64,000 nt of DNA from Corynebacterium canis (GTDB lineage Bacteria > Actinomycetota > Actinomycetes > Mycobacteriales > Mycobacteriaceae). Shown here in pieces: positions 1-9,713 of this stretch (position 1 is the first letter of the stretch; each line of letters starts with the position of its first letter). The notes beneath the pieces were generated by a model. That model was not told where the DNA came from. It searched no databases and saw only the letters and a program-made list of their open reading frames with translations. The stretch is taken from assembly GCF_030408595.1 (NCBI RefSeq), contig NZ_CP047080.1, forward strand, positions 1,819,247 to 1,883,246, given 5' to 3'. A program made the translations under genes and the position numbers.

Positions 1-228
1 GGGCTGCAGGTTCTCCTTGCGGACGATGCGCCACGCGAACACGGCGAACGCCACGATCACGGCGGCCGACAGCGCGGGCACCAGCCCATACATATTATTC
101 ACCGGCACCAACACCAGGATCGGCAGCGTGGAGGAAACCAGTCCCCCGAGGCCGCCCATCTGGTCTAGCAAGGAAGGTTGCGCTTGGTCCTGAGCCTCAC
201 CGTGGCCCCCCGGTTGCGTAGCCGTCAC
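1..228 (-). CDS. DUF3159 family membrane protein (partial, C-terminus outside window)
   Basis: Reading the minus strand from a GTG at 228 gives 76 uninterrupted codons running off the left edge. The product has a short polar start, then LLDQMGGLGGLVSSTLPILV followed by a hydrophobic stretch and a basic WRIVRKE end. This is the start of the actinobacterial DUF3159 integral membrane family. The GTG overlaps the TGA of the upstream DUF3710 gene by 4 nt (GTGA), so it is probably translationally coupled to it. Function is unknown; in related actinobacteria the family commonly lies just downstream of dut and DUF3710. Only the N-terminal half is visible. Confidence 0.75.
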   Translation of the reverse strand, partial: MTATQPGGHGEAQDQAQPSLLDQMGGLGGLVSSTLPILVLVPVNNMYGLVPALSAAVIVAFAVFAWRIVRKENLQP

Positions 229-1154
229 CTAGGTTCAGCCTTCATTTGCTGGAACGCGGATGCGGCGGGACCCCGCGGCGGGGTCGGCGACTCGGGGCGC
301 TGCGGCGTCAATGAACCCGGGGCCTTATCTGCGGAACCCTGGGCGCCCTTCAGGCGCTCGCGGAACTGTTCGGAATTCTGCTCCTGGGGCTGCTCCGGCT
401 GCGGCTGTTCGGCGGCCTGCTGAGCCTGTTGCGCCTGCTGGGCGCGTTGCTCCATGGCCTCCATCACGTGATTGGCCAGCACATCGGGCAATGCCACCGG
501 CAAGGAGGTTCCCGCCATCATCGGCTGATCGCCGCGGCTCACGAACGTGCGTGCGGTGACCTCGCGGCCGAGGGTCTTCATGTTTTCCGCCAGCGGGGTC
601 GGCGCGACCAGCGTCATGCGCAGCATCCAGCGCGGACCGTCGACACCAACCAGGCGCACGGTCACATCGTTTTTGGATTGGCCGACTACCTCGCGGCCCC
701 ACGGGCCCTGCTCCACGCGGACGTGATAGTCCTCGGCGCGCATATCCTCGGCGATCTTTTTGGTGGATTCCCGCCACTGCCCGCCGCCGCGCGGCGCGGC
801 AAAAGCCACGGGAGTAATGCGCCCATATTGCGTCACAATGTGCAGCATTCGCGGCCCAGTGGCGCCCATTTCAACCTGAACTTCGGAGCCTAAAGGCAAT
901 GGAATTTGCACACTACCGAGATTAAGAATTCCTTGAGAGAAATCGGAGAAATCGAAATCCTCAATATTTACGGAATCCGCATCAAAGGGGCCGCTGGCAC
1001 CAGATACTGCGTCATGAATAGGATCCGGGGCATCGATGTCCGCATCCATTTCGGGATGCGCACCGTTGCTGTGGACGGCGCTGCGGGCAGGCTCGGCCGG
1101 CGCCGGCTGGATTCGCTCCGCTTCCTCGTCCTTTTTCTTAGCAAATGGCCACAT
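225..1154 (-). CDS. DUF3710 domain protein
   Basis: 309 residues. I chose the ATG at 1154 (MWPFAKKKDEE) over the upstream ATG at 1211 because an AGGAAGGAA ribosome site lies at the right distance. The N-terminus is charged and acidic (about 1-70). The central domain (about 75-225) carries GSVQIPLPLGSEVQVEM and GPRWMLRMTLVAPTPLAE, characteristic of DUF3710. The C-terminal 80 residues are Gln/Pro-rich low complexity with repeated AQQ units. It lies 89 nt after dut and overlaps the DUF3159 gene, an arrangement conserved in corynebacteria. Biochemical role is unknown; the protein looks cytoplasmic, with no signal peptide or membrane segment. Confidence 0.82.
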   Translation of the reverse strand: MWPFAKKKDEEAERIQPAPAEPARSAVHSNGAHPEMDADIDAPDPIHDAVSGASGPFDADSVNIEDFDFSDFSQGILNLGSVQIPLPLGSEVQVEMGATGPRMLHIVTQYGRITPVAFAAPRGGGQWRESTKKIAEDMRAEDYHVRVEQGPWGREVVGQSKNDVTVRLVGVDGPRWMLRMTLVAPTPLAENMKTLGREVTARTFVSRGDQPMMAGTSLPVALPDVLANHVMEAMEQRAQQAQQAQQAAEQPQPEQPQEQNSEQFRERLKGAQGSADKAPGSLTPQRPESPTPPRGPAASAFQQMKAEPR

Positions 1155-1243
1155 TGCCACGTCGTTCCTTCCTGGACATATGTTGCGTGCAGCATGATGC
1201 CACGGCACCACTGTTATTGTCGAGCCTACTGCACCTTATTCAC

Positions 1244-1729
1244 TCACTGGACACGGTTTGCTGACGTGTTTACACCAGTAGAACCGTAACCTCCCGCGCC
1301 GCGGACGGTCGCATCGAGTTCATCCACTTCAACGAAATCACACAATTCGACCTTCTGAATAACAAGTTGCGCAATACGATCGCCCCGAGAAATAACAATC
1401 GATTCCCGCGGATCGAGATTAATCAAGCACACTTTAAGTTCTCCACGATAGTCTGCATCCACAGTACCGGGAGTGTTTACAATACTGAGCCCGTGCCGTG
1501 CCGCCATGCCGGAACGCGGGTGGATCAACCCCACATAACCCAGCGGCAATGCGATGGCGATGCCGGTGCCAACAAGGGCGCGTTCGCCAGGTTCCAAGCG
1601 CACGTCTTCGGTGCTGGCAAGGTCAACCCCAGCATCCCCACGGTGTGCGCGCTGCGGAATCGGCATAGCCGGGTCTAAGCGCCGCAACCGCACCCGCAAC
1701 ACTGCATTATCAGGTTCTTGTTGAGTCAC
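1244..1729 (-). CDS. dut: dUTP diphosphatase
   Basis: Hydrolyses dUTP to dUMP and pyrophosphate, keeping uracil out of DNA and supplying dUMP for dTMP synthesis. The 161 residues contain all five trimeric dUTPase motifs in order: [31 protein letters not shown] (with the catalytic Asp), [10 protein letters not shown], and the C-terminal arm GAGGYGSTG that closes over the active site. Length is normal for a bacterial enzyme. It is divergent from the DUF3093 gene across about 120 nt and leads the dut-DUF3710-DUF3159 run. Nothing looks damaged. Confidence 0.95.
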   Translation of the reverse strand: MTQQEPDNAVLRVRLRRLDPAMPIPQRAHRGDAGVDLASTEDVRLEPGERALVGTGIAIALPLGYVGLIHPRSGMAARHGLSIVNTPGTVDADYRGELKVCLINLDPRESIVISRGDRIAQLVIQKVELCDFVEVDELDATVRGAGGYGSTGVNTSANRVQ

Positions 1730-1853
1730 GGTGATAAGCGTACGTGCTCCACCAGTAAAAGTGCGGACCCACCACCCGCACGCCGCAAGAATCTTAGCCC
1801 TGAACAGGACCGCTCCTGCGGTACCGTTACCCCGTGCAGTAAACTCAGGCCTT

Positions 1854-2360
1854 GTGATTGAAAGCGCAGCGAAACCTCCCCGTGAGCTCTACCGAGAACG
1901 CCAATGGGTGCCGTGGCACTGGTGGATCTTCGGCGGGTTCATTGTGATGTTACTTGCAGCTCAGATCGGGCATAACCGGTCCGCAGCGTGGCTTTATGGT
2001 ACGGCCATCCTGTTCGGCGCCTTGGCCATCTGGTCGCTGCTGTCGCTTTCGGCCACCACGGTCTCCGTCGCAGAAGACGCTGAGGGCACGCGCTGGCTCC
2101 GCGCCGGCAACGCCCAACTCCCCGCCGATGTCGTGTCCAATGCATTAATGGTGCCGGCCACGGCGAAGCGCAACGCCATGGGCAAGCAGCTCGACCCGGC
2201 GGCGTTCGTGGTGTCCCACGGCTGGGTGCCGCAAATGGCGATGCTGGTGCTCGACGATCCTGAAGATCCCACCCCGTATTGGCTCATTGGCTCGAAAAAC
2301 CCGGAGGCGCTGCTCGCCGCCTTCCTCCCGGAGAAATTTCCGGCGGAATCCGCAGGCTAA
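1854..2360 (+). CDS. DUF3093 family membrane protein
   Basis: 168 residues from the GTG at 1854 ([17 protein letters not shown]). The open frame continues upstream, but that part is low-complexity and unlike the family. No ribosome site precedes the GTG; a TAAACT box at 1840-1845 sits 8 nt ahead, which suggests a leaderless transcript. Two hydrophobic segments (about 20-40 and 45-65, rich in Trp) precede a soluble domain containing [13 protein letters not shown] and [21 protein letters not shown], typical of DUF3093. Function is unknown. It is conserved next to dut in corynebacteria and mycobacteria and is probably in the cytoplasmic membrane. Confidence 0.8.
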   Translation: MIESAAKPPRELYRERQWVPWHWWIFGGFIVMLLAAQIGHNRSAAWLYGTAILFGALAIWSLLSLSATTVSVAEDAEGTRWLRAGNAQLPADVVSNALMVPATAKRNAMGKQLDPAAFVVSHGWVPQMAMLVLDDPEDPTPYWLIGSKNPEALLAAFLPEKFPAESAG

Positions 2361-2457
2361 ACCACACACCCACCAACCGCACGCGCGCACCAGCCAGCCA
2401 CACCCAACCACCCACACTACCCCCACCTACCCCCGCGCTGCCCCCGTTTTCGCCCCG

Positions 2458-2493
2458 TCCCACCACGTTTTGGTGTCCCCGTGTGTGGTGGGA
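2458..2493. terminator. Hairpin between convergent genes
   Basis: TCCCACCAC (2458-2466) pairs perfectly with GTGGTGGGA (2485-2493) across an 18-nt loop, between the convergent DUF3093 and DUF4193 genes. There is no strong T tract on either side, so it is a weak or bidirectional terminator at best. The preceding 2361-2457 is C/A-rich simple sequence. Confidence 0.4.
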
Positions 2494-2536
2494 AGTTCGC
2501 GGCCCGCGGCCAACCTAGCCGGGGATTGTCCTGCCG

Positions 2537-2830
2537 TTAGGCGCAGTCCTGGCAGATGATGGTGCCGTCGTCTTCGACGTGTGAGATGCGGTTTCTACGC
2601 TGCACGATAAAACAGCTGCCACACGTGAATTCGTCTTGGCGCCGTGGGACGACGGTGACGTTGAGTTCCTCGCCGGAGAGATCGATGGCGGGCAGATCGA
2701 ACGGTTCGACAATTTCGCCGTCATCGTCCATGTCATTGTTGACGTTCTCGGCAGCTTTCAGGCCTTCGAGGGAGTCCGTCTCCAGGTCATCTTCTGCGCG
2801 GCGACGCGGTGCGTCGTAATCAGTTGCCAT
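2537..2830 (-). CDS. DUF4193 small zinc-ribbon-like protein
   Basis: 97 residues, very acidic in the first half (DLETDSLEGLKAAENVNNDM). The second half holds two cysteine pairs, CGSC and CQDC, separated by RRNRISHVEDDGTII. This spacing suggests one zinc-binding ribbon. The family (DUF4193) is small, actinobacterial and lies beside the inositol phosphatase, ppgK and sigA, as here. No function is established; the acidic tail plus zinc ribbon recalls small RNA-polymerase-associated proteins, but that is only an analogy. It is convergent with the DUF3093 gene. Confidence 0.85.
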   Translation of the reverse strand: MATDYDAPRRRAEDDLETDSLEGLKAAENVNNDMDDDGEIVEPFDLPAIDLSGEELNVTVVPRRQDEFTCGSCFIVQRRNRISHVEDDGTIICQDCA

Positions 2831-2982
2831 GGGATTTGGTCCTTTGTCCGTAACTAATTTGGGCTGCCCACAGTGATGCGCTGGCCCAAGATGTGCAACG
2901 TATCTGCGCGCATATTAGGCGACAAAAATGTCTTTGTCACGTCATGACACACCCCGGCGTGTCCTTCCTGTTCAACGGCGCT

Positions 2983-3807
2983 TCAGCGGCCCGCGGGCAG
3001 GGGCATATCCGGGACCAGTTCGAAGAATGCGTCGGCGATGCCGGGGGCGGCGGCGCGTACGGGAGCACCGTGGTGGGACGGGGCGTCGAGAAGCGGCGTG
3101 TGCACTTCAGCCCCGGCTTCGGCGGCGATAAGCGCACCGGCGGCGTAGTCCCAGGCGTTGAGTCCGTGCTCGTAAAACGCGTCTACCTGCCCCGCTGCGA
3201 GCATGCACAGGTCCAGCGCCGCGCTCCCCAGCCGCCGGATATCGCGGACGCGCGGCAGTACCGTGGTGAGCAATTCCGCCTGCCGCTGCCTACGCACGGG
3301 GTCATAACCAAAACCCGTGGCAATCAAACTCTTGTGCAATTCCGTGGCCGCGCTCACCCGCAGCGGTTCCGGCCGTCGCCCCTGCAATTGCCGCCACGCA
3401 CCGTTGCTTTTCGACGCCGCGTACACCGTCGCCCCAGGCACCGCCACCACCGCGCCCGCCACGGCGATCCCATCGACGGTCGCGGCCATGGACACCGCAT
3501 ATGCCGGCTGCCCATACAGGAAATTCACAGTTCCATCGATCGGGTCCACGGCCCAGACCACGCCGCTTTTCGAATCCCGCGTGTGGCCTTCCTCACCGAA
3601 GAATCCGTCTTGGGGGCGCAATTGGGTCAGGCGCTGGGCGATAAAGCGTTCGGCCGCCTCATCCACGACTGTGACGGGGTCCACATCGGAGGATTTCCAG
3701 CGCACGCCCGCCTCAATATCCCCCAGCTCAGCGGCGGTTTCGCGGATCAGGGCCGCGGCGTCGACGGCGATGGAAACGGCGATGCGTTCCAGCTCTTTTT
3801 CATCCAT
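2983..3807 (-). CDS. suhB: Inositol monophosphatase family protein
   Basis: 274 residues from the ATG at 3807 ([11 protein letters not shown]); the longer upstream reading is antisense to ppgK. All metal-binding motifs of the lithium-sensitive phosphatase fold are present: GFFGEEG (first acidic site), [12 protein letters not shown] (the DPxDGTxNF signature) and [14 protein letters not shown] (late Asp). It should hydrolyse myo-inositol-1-phosphate or a related sugar phosphate with Mg2+, which matters in actinobacteria for mycothiol and phosphatidylinositol supply. The family cannot be separated by sequence from CysQ- or ImpA-type enzymes, so the substrate is uncertain. It is divergent from ppgK, with 79 nt between the two starts. 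Confidence 0.88.
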   Translation of the reverse strand: MDEKELERIAVSIAVDAAALIRETAAELGDIEAGVRWKSSDVDPVTVVDEAAERFIAQRLTQLRPQDGFFGEEGHTRDSKSGVVWAVDPIDGTVNFLYGQPAYAVSMAATVDGIAVAGAVVAVPGATVYAASKSNGAWRQLQGRRPEPLRVSAATELHKSLIATGFGYDPVRRQRQAELLTTVLPRVRDIRRLGSAALDLCMLAAGQVDAFYEHGLNAWDYAAGALIAAEAGAEVHTPLLDAPSHHGAPVRAAAPGIADAFFELVPDMPLPAGR

Positions 3808-3874
3808 AGTCCACCATTGTGCTCCACCGGGGTTGCGGGTGCCGCACAGGGCGTCGAAATCTGCACCACGCGGG

Positions 3875-3880
3875 TACAAT
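3875..3880 (+). promoter_or_regulatory. -10 element of leaderless ppgK promoter
   Basis: TACAAT lies 6 nt before the ppgK ATG at 3887, the distance expected if transcription begins at the start codon. No Shine-Dalgarno sequence precedes the gene, so a leaderless mRNA is the simplest reading. Confidence 0.6.
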
Positions 3881-3886
3881 GTGGGC

Positions 3887-4639
3887 ATGACGCGCATCGG
3901 ATTTGGCATTGATGTTGGAGGCTCGGGAGTCAAAGGTGCCCGAGTGGACTTGGATACCGGGGAATTTATCGGGGAGCGGATAAAAATCCTCACGCCGAAA
4001 CCAGCCACCCCGGACGCCGTCGCCGACACCATCCTGCAAATCGTTCGCGCCGCCGAATGGGAGGGCCCCGTTGGCATCACCATCCCGTCGGTGGTGCACG
4101 GCCAGCGCGCCCTGACCGCCGCGAATATTGACCCCACTTGGGTGGATACGGACGTGCAGGAATTGTTCACCCGGCATTTGGGGGATCGCGAAATCAGCGT
4201 GATCAATGATGCGGACGCCGCCGGCATCGCGGAGGTTATGTTCGGGGATGAGCAATCCCGCAGCGGCGCCGTAATTTTCCTTACCTTTGGCACGGGTATC
4301 GGCTCGGCGTTTTTGGTTAATGGCACATTGTTCCCGAACACGGAGATCGGCCACCTGATTATTGATGGCATTGAGGCCGAGCATTTCGCCTCCTCCGCGG
4401 TAAAGGAGCGGGAGGAATTAGGGTACGGTAAGTGGGCGAAGCGGGTGACTGCGGTCCTCCGCGAGTACGAACGCCTGTTCTGGCCGGATTTGTTCGTGGT
4501 GGGTGGCGGAATCTCCCGCAAACACGAAAAATGGGTACCGCGCTTGGAGTGCAATACCCCGGTGATTCCCGCCCAGTTGCGCAACACCGCGGGCATCGTT
4601 GGGGCGGCCATGGCTGTGGAACAGGGGCTGAAACCTTAA
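3887..4639 (+). CDS. ppgK: Polyphosphate glucokinase
   Basis: Phosphorylates glucose to glucose-6-phosphate with inorganic polyphosphate (or ATP) as donor, giving a PTS-independent route into glycolysis. 250 residues, normal for the family. The phosphate-binding [13 protein letters not shown] is at about 5-17, followed by [12 protein letters not shown] (catalytic Asp region), [12 protein letters not shown] (second phosphate loop) and NTEIGHL. It lacks the ROK zinc motif, as polyphosphate glucokinases do. Placement between the inositol phosphatase and sigA matches C. glutamicum. The start is supported by the leaderless promoter just upstream. Confidence 0.93.
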   Translation: MTRIGFGIDVGGSGVKGARVDLDTGEFIGERIKILTPKPATPDAVADTILQIVRAAEWEGPVGITIPSVVHGQRALTAANIDPTWVDTDVQELFTRHLGDREISVINDADAAGIAEVMFGDEQSRSGAVIFLTFGTGIGSAFLVNGTLFPNTEIGHLIIDGIEAEHFASSAVKEREELGYGKWAKRVTAVLREYERLFWPDLFVVGGGISRKHEKWVPRLECNTPVIPAQLRNTAGIVGAAMAVEQGLKP

Positions 4640-4905
4640 CGGCACACAACCATTTGCAATGATTTGCTCTATACTTGCGTGTTGACTGTGGAGACAAGTC
4701 ATCCGTGGACCACAATTCACCCTAGGTTCCTGTAAGGATCGACCAGCCAGAACCATATACACCGAACTTGGGTTGAATTCGACGCGGGGCACTTGACTGA
4801 TTCATTCAGTGTGCTCCATGTGTCAGGTGGCGCGGCATGACAGGATTTGCTGTTCCGCTGGCTATGCAGCACACTACTTCGAGTACTCAAGGCGAAAGGG
4901 CGTAC

Positions 4906-6600
4906 GTGGCAGCCACTGATCCCTCAGAAACGGCACAGACCGAAGGAACCACCACCACGGTGAAGAAAACGGCAGCAAAGAAAGCCGTACGAAAAACTGC
5001 CCGGAAGGCAGCACCCCGCACCGCACGCAAAGCGGCGGCACCCGCCGCCGCAGCCTCGGCGGCGGATACCACTGGGGCCGATTCGGGTGCGAGCGGGGCG
5101 GCTGCTGTTGGGGCGGCTGGGGCGGACGCTGCCGCGACGGAAAGCACCCAGGCGCCCGCCGCCAAAAAGACGGCGGCCAAACGGACCGCAAAGAAGACGG
5201 TAAAAAAGGCCGCGAAGAAGACCGCGAAGAAAACGGCCAAAAAGACAGCCAAGAAAACCGCCAAGAAGACCACGGCCAAAAAGACGACCGCCGCCAAGAA
5301 AACCACCGCGAAGAAAGCGGCACCAAAGACCGCCAAGAAGACCGTAAGAAAGGCAGCCCCGAAGGTTGCCATCCCGGTGCAGGATGATGACGATCAGCTG
5401 CCCGGCAATCAGCTCGACGATGACCTCATCGACGATTCCGGCGACGACGATTACGCCGCGCTGATCTCCTCCGACGATGACGACTACGACGATCCGCTCC
5501 CCGCAGACGAAGACAACGAGCGCATCGACGACGAAGATGAAGACGAGGAAGGCTCCTCCGGCGGCGGCAGCGACGATGACGAAGAAGACGATGGTTCTTC
5601 CGTCTGGGACGAGGACGAATCCGCCGCATTGCGTCAGGCGCGCAAGGACGCCGAGCTCACGGCGTCGGCAGACTCCGTCCGCGCCTACCTCAAGCAAATC
5701 GGCAAGGTTGCCCTGCTCAACGCCGAACAGGAAGTCTCCCTGGCAAAACGCATCGAAGCCGGGCTCTACGCCACGCACCGCATGGAACAAATGGAGGAAG
5801 CCTACGCCGCCGGCAATAAAGAAGCCAAGCTCACCCCCGCCGTGAAACGCGACCTGCGGGCCATCGCACGCGACGGGCGCAAAGCGAAAAACCACCTGCT
5901 GGAAGCGAACCTTCGCCTCGTGGTGTCCCTGGCCAAACGCTACACCGGCCGCGGCATGGCATTTTTGGACCTGATCCAAGAAGGCAACCTTGGCTTGATC
6001 CGCGCCGTGGAAAAGTTCGACTACACCAAGGGCTACAAATTCTCCACCTACGCCACCTGGTGGATCCGGCAGGCGATCACCCGCGCCATGGCCGACCAAG
6101 CGCGCACGATCCGCATCCCCGTGCACATGGTGGAAGTGATCAACAAACTTGGGCGCATCCAGCGCGAACTGCTCCAAGACCTCGGCCGCGAACCCACGCC
6201 GCAGGAACTGGCCAAGGAAATGGACATCTCCGAGGACAAAGTGCTGGAAATCCAGCAATACGCCCGGGAGCCCATCTCGCTGGACCAAACCATCGGCGAC
6301 GAGGGCGACAGCCAACTCGGCGACTTTATCGAAGACTCCGAAGCCGTCGTGGCCGTGGACGCGGTATCCTTTACCCTGCTCCAAGACCAGCTGCAAGACG
6401 TCCTCCAAACCCTGTCCGAACGCGAAGCCGGCGTGGTGAAACTACGCTTCGGGCTTACCGACGGCATGCCCCGCACCCTCGATGAAATCGGCCAAGTGTA
6501 CGGGGTGACCCGCGAACGCATCCGCCAGATCGAATCCAAGACCATGTCGAAGCTGCGCCACCCATCGCGCTCGCAAGTGCTGCGCGACTACTTGGATTAG
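4906..6600 (+). CDS. sigA: Primary RNA polymerase sigma factor SigA
   Basis: Housekeeping sigma-70 factor. The start is probably GTG 4906 (564 residues) with AAAGGG 6 nt upstream; an in-frame ATG at 4837 would add 23 unrelated residues. Order: Ala/Lys-rich tail (about 18-153) of repeated AKKT units, an acidic Asp/Glu stretch (about 158-238), region 1.2 from about 255 ([16 protein letters not shown]), region 2 with the -10-binding [20 protein letters not shown], region 3, and region 4 from about 516 with the -35-reading [12 protein letters not shown] helix. The core is intact. The histone-like basic tail is much longer than in E. coli RpoD. The 266-nt gap upstream has a TTGACT at 4793-4798 but no convincing partner -10. 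Confidence 0.96.
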   Translation: MAATDPSETAQTEGTTTTVKKTAAKKAVRKTARKAAPRTARKAAAPAAAASAADTTGADSGASGAAAVGAAGADAAATESTQAPAAKKTAAKRTAKKTVKKAAKKTAKKTAKKTAKKTAKKTTAKKTTAAKKTTAKKAAPKTAKKTVRKAAPKVAIPVQDDDDQLPGNQLDDDLIDDSGDDDYAALISSDDDDYDDPLPADEDNERIDDEDEDEEGSSGGGSDDDEEDDGSSVWDEDESAALRQARKDAELTASADSVRAYLKQIGKVALLNAEQEVSLAKRIEAGLYATHRMEQMEEAYAAGNKEAKLTPAVKRDLRAIARDGRKAKNHLLEANLRLVVSLAKRYTGRGMAFLDLIQEGNLGLIRAVEKFDYTKGYKFSTYATWWIRQAITRAMADQARTIRIPVHMVEVINKLGRIQRELLQDLGREPTPQELAKEMDISEDKVLEIQQYAREPISLDQTIGDEGDSQLGDFIEDSEAVVAVDAVSFTLLQDQLQDVLQTLSEREAGVVKLRFGLTDGMPRTLDEIGQVYGVTRERIRQIESKTMSKLRHPSRSQVLRDYLD

Positions 6601-6627
6601 CATCCGCTTGGATTGGCATCCGCTTGG

Positions 6628-6662
6628 AAAAGCCCCACGTCAATGATGGCGCGGGGCTTTTT
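6628..6662 (+). terminator. Rho-independent terminator after sigA
   Basis: AAAGCCCC (6629-6636) and GGGGCTTT (6653-6660) form a perfect stem with a 16-nt loop followed by TT, 28 nt past the sigA stop. An 11-nt direct repeat (CATCCGCTTGG) lies between stop and stem. Confidence 0.8.
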
Positions 6663-6700
6663 GGGCGTGGTCGGAGTGATCGGGGTGGTTTTGGGTGGCG

Positions 6701-7768
6701 CTAGTTCGCGCTCGGGACTTCCGGAATGGTGGTTGGTGCCTCAGGGAATTCCGGGATGGTGGGCAAGTTGGCCTCGAAGCCGAACATCTGGAGCACCGCA
6801 TTGAGCAGGCAGGATTCGTAGCCGTCCCCTTGCGCGGAGCACTGATCCCACTGCAGCCAAAACGTTGACAGCATCGGTGAGATATAGGTAACAAGCCAAA
6901 CCCAAGCGGCGAGCACAGCGCCGGAAATCAGCAAACCGAACACCGACTTCACCCCGCCCGGGCGGGGTCCGGCTGCCGCTAGGATCAGGCCGACCAAGCC
7001 CGTGATCAAGCCGAAAAACGCAAGGATGCCGGCAATCGGCAGCAAAATCACCGTGACAAACAGCACCAGCGACCAAATGCCCAGCCCTAGGGACCAGCCC
7101 GCTGCCTTGTTCGTGGTGTAGGTCGGCCGGGGTTGCGGAGGCTCGATGTTTTGAGGCGCATATTGAGGTTCATATGTGGGCTCATACGCCGGTTGCTGGT
7201 AGACCGGTTGCTGCTGCATCACCGGCGGAGCATACGCTGGTTGTTGCTGCGTGGCGTAGCTCGGATCGTAATATTGCTGGACCGGCTCCGGCGTCGGCGT
7301 GGGATCCACCGGCACGCGATATTGCGGCAACTGTCTCGGCGCTACCTGCGTTTCCGGCATCGCTGGGCTCACCCGGGGAATCACCGTGGTCTCTTCGGAG
7401 TTTTCAGAACTCCGCGGAAGCTGGGTTGTTTCCTGGTAGTTCCTTGGCAACGAGACGGTGGGATCCACCTGCTGCTGCACTCTTAGCTGAGGTTCGGTGC
7501 GCGGCGTCACCTCGGTCGGCTGCGCCGATAATGGAGGAATCGATTGTGTGGGCATCGATTGAGACGGCGTTGGCTGCGGCGGCTGCGATTGCGGAGATGC
7601 TGGCGGCTGCGCGGACGTCGGCTGCGAGGTCTCCCAGGTTGGGGCACCGTAGTGAAAACTAGGCGAATAATCCTGCGGTTCATCGTCGCCTCGCTGCGCG
7701 AAAGGTGAAACGCTCGTGAATGGCGGGGCGTTGTTACCTCGTGGATTGTTTTCACTTGGCGTGGTCAC
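6701..7768 (-). CDS. Pro/Gln-rich membrane protein (DUF4190-like)
   Basis: 355 residues. The first about 220 are low-complexity, rich in Pro, Gln, Ser and Tyr with motifs such as YQQPAYEPTYEPQYAP. Then come two or three hydrophobic segments (about 226-250, 252-275 and 280-300) separated by a short AGPRPGGVK loop, and a 60-residue C-terminal part with two Cys (DQCSAQGDGYESC) ending in a Pro-rich tail. Long disordered cytoplasmic tails before a short DUF4190-type membrane hairpin are common in actinobacteria. No function can be assigned. It is convergent with sigA and shares general architecture with the two membrane proteins at 38-40 kb. Confidence 0.7.
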   Translation of the reverse strand: MTTPSENNPRGNNAPPFTSVSPFAQRGDDEPQDYSPSFHYGAPTWETSQPTSAQPPASPQSQPPQPTPSQSMPTQSIPPLSAQPTEVTPRTEPQLRVQQQVDPTVSLPRNYQETTQLPRSSENSEETTVIPRVSPAMPETQVAPRQLPQYRVPVDPTPTPEPVQQYYDPSYATQQQPAYAPPVMQQQPVYQQPAYEPTYEPQYAPQNIEPPQPRPTYTTNKAAGWSLGLGIWSLVLFVTVILLPIAGILAFFGLITGLVGLILAAAGPRPGGVKSVFGLLISGAVLAAWVWLVTYISPMLSTFWLQWDQCSAQGDGYESCLLNAVLQMFGFEANLPTIPEFPEAPTTIPEVPSAN

Positions 7769-8810
7769 CTGCGATAGCCGCCTTTCCTCAATCAGTCATC
7801 CGTGCTAGAGAGCAGTAGAGTTTCTAGACTAGCCCGCACACCAACAGACTTCTACATTCACTAGGCGGACGAAGCCCCACCCGGCCCGAGTCTGCGCGAT
7901 CGATACTGCAGGCGGCGATCTAGGCGTGGATATATGCGAACCACCTGGGTTGCACAGTTTTAGTACGACAGTGCGTTGAGGATTTGTTGGGCTTCGTCGT
8001 TGTGATTCTGCTGCGGTCGCCGGCCCACGAACTCTTAGTCAGGCAGATTCGACATGCCGGGGCGCTCGGAGAGGTGTTTCCGCAGGTGGCCAAAACGCCC
8101 GTGTTAGATGTGCCTGAGGCAGATCCGGCACTGGCCAATGATTCTAAAAGCATCTGTTCTTTGCATGGTTTCGGGTTGCGGAGGCCTAGGGGTCGGGGCA
8201 GTGCCAGCTCAAGAGGTTGGTTCAAGAAAGTTCGAACCTTATTGCCCGACAATGCCCTCGGCAGCTTCCGCCGATAGGTTGTGTGCGGCTCCGGATAGAT
8301 TGTGTGCAGCCGTTGACCTGCGATCGTCCTGAATTTCTTCATTAGGGTGGTCAACGAAGAATGGAAAGACGCGCAGCGGGGTTTTTGGGCCAGATTCGTC
8401 CGGAATTTCTTCGTAAGGTCCCCGAATGAAGAATAGAAAGACCAGCCCAGGTCAGCGGTTGTGTACAACCCATCGGCGGCCTAGGCGGTGGCGCATAACC
8501 TAACGCCGCTGGGGTGACCTGGGGCCGAAATCGGCCGACGATTTTCCACGCTCAGACAGATTCGACATGCCGACCGCCGCGCGGCGGTGTTTCCGCAGGA
8601 GGCCGAACCCACCGCGTTAGATCTGCCTGAGGCAGATCCGACAGGGGCCCATGGTGCGGGAAGATTCGACCTTGCATGTGTGGAACGGCCTCGCCAACAG
8701 CTTGCCCTGATAGGTTGTGTGCAGCCGTTGACCTGCGATCGTCCTGAATTTCTTCTTTGGGGTGGTCAACGAAGAATGGAAAGACGAGCTGCGGGGTTTT
8801 TGGCCCAGAT
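7769..8810. repeat. Gene-free repeat region (units A1, B1, A2, left half of B2)
   Basis: No credible gene. The stretch is built of diverged repeats. Unit A (about 95 bp; copies at 8040-8135, 8550-8650 and 14272-14368) begins with CAGACAGATTCGACATGCC-like sequence and ends with the palindrome TCTGCCTGAGGCAGA or a variant. Unit B (about 250 bp; 8300-8550, and 8714-8810 continued at 14116-14271) contains two imperfect internal copies of an AATTTCTTC ... GAAGAAT.GAAAGAC block. A third piece (about 7880-7950) resembles 14450-14520. The outer IS21 element inserted into the second B copy. Origin unknown; perhaps decayed mobile DNA. Confidence 0.75.
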
Positions 8811-8879
8811 TGGAACGGCCAGGTTTTTGGTAAGGGGTTTGGACGTGGTTGGTAAGGCGGTTATTTGTTTGTGGTAACC
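8811..8879 (+). repeat. Left terminal inverted repeat of outer IS21
   Basis: 69 bp starting TGGAACGGCCAGG and ending GTGGTAACC. It matches the reverse complement of 14041-14109 at most positions. Adjacent target duplication CCAGAT is at 8805-8810. Confidence 0.9.
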
Positions 8880-8920
8880 CGCCTGCCGGAGGGGCGGGCG
8901 GGGTTTGGGGTGGTGGGGTT

Positions 8921-9609
8921 TTATTCCCAGTAGTCGGGGGTTTGGCGGGCGCGTTGGCCGTAGAGTGTCCGCATGTCGAGGTCGCCGAGTTCGACGCGTT
9001 TGGCGGCTGCGGTCATTCGGTTGATGATGGAGTCGCTGGCGAGGATTCCGGGCATTGCTTGGGACCAGTGACTGGGCCCGGATTGGGTGACGAAGATGGT
9101 TGAGCGTCGGTTGTCGCGTGCTCCTAGTATGGCCAGTAGGTCGCTTTGGGTTGATGCGTCGATTGCGACGATGGCGAAGTCATCGATGATCAGTAGGTCG
9201 ACGTCGATGAGTGTGCTGAGTGTTTCTTCGTGCTTGTATGCATCTGCCCGAGTGACCGCCAGCATTCTGGGAAGGTCGTAAAACCGAATGTAGTGGACGG
9301 TGTATCCGTTGATGCAGGCGGCCACGCCGATGGCTGAGGCTATGTAGGTCTTCCCGCCTCCTGTTGCAGAACGGATGACAACGGTTGTTGGGGTGTGCCA
9401 GTCGGCGTTTGCGTAGCGTGCCATGCGTTTGGCATTGATGCCGCGGCCTGCGGGGTATTCAATCTCGGCGATCGTGGCCTGGGGATACGGGATCTGCGAG
9501 TCGGCGATCGCTTTGTTGATTTGGCGTATGCGTCGTTCTTGGAGTTGTTCATCGACCGCGGCTTTTACAAGCTCTTCTACTGGGAGCAATGCTTCTTCAT
9601 CGGCGGCGA
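8921..9609 (-). pseudogene. istB: IstB-like ATPase, C-terminal part (disrupted by inner IS21)
   Basis: Encodes the AAA+ transposition helper that loads IstA onto target DNA. This part keeps Walker A (SATGGGKTYIAS) and Walker B (VDLLIIDDFAI). The gene was cut at 9609 by the inner IS21; its first 31 or so codons now lie at 12268-12358. Joining 12268 to 9609 and dropping one copy of the 5-bp duplication gives one continuous frame, MTVSDIFDDSYRAKFRLLRL... running into IAADEEALLPVEELV, without any stop. Reading from the internal ATG at 9589 would give a 222-residue protein lacking the N-terminal target-capture region. Confidence 0.9.
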
Positions 9610-9676
9610 TGTTTAGAACGCGTTTTTTGAAGTGCTTTGGTGGTGATCGTGAAGCGCCAGAGTGGGCATCGTGTAG
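9610..9676 (+). repeat. Left terminal inverted repeat of inner IS21
   Basis: 67 bp, starting TGTTTAGAACGCG. It is the imperfect reverse complement of 12196-12262, with the 5-bp duplication GGCGA immediately outside. Confidence 0.88.
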
Positions 9677-9713
9677 TGGTGATGTTGGCTCTGGCGCTTG
9701 GTGGTGTGTGTGG

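Noticed and set aside
2893..3912. 339-codon open frame on the plus strand
   Set aside because: Antisense to the inositol phosphatase gene and without similarity.
4924..6408. 494-codon open frame on the minus strand
   Set aside because: It is antisense to sigA; its composition reflects Lys/Ala and acidic codons of SigA read backwards, and it has no recognisable domain or ribosome site.
7920..8468. 182-codon open frame (and others) in the repeat region
   Set aside because: It spans A and B repeat units in one orientation only, and equivalent frames are not kept in the other copies.
8040..8650. CRISPR-like array
   Set aside because: The repeats are long, diverged and unevenly spaced; no short identical repeats with uniform spacers and no cas genes.
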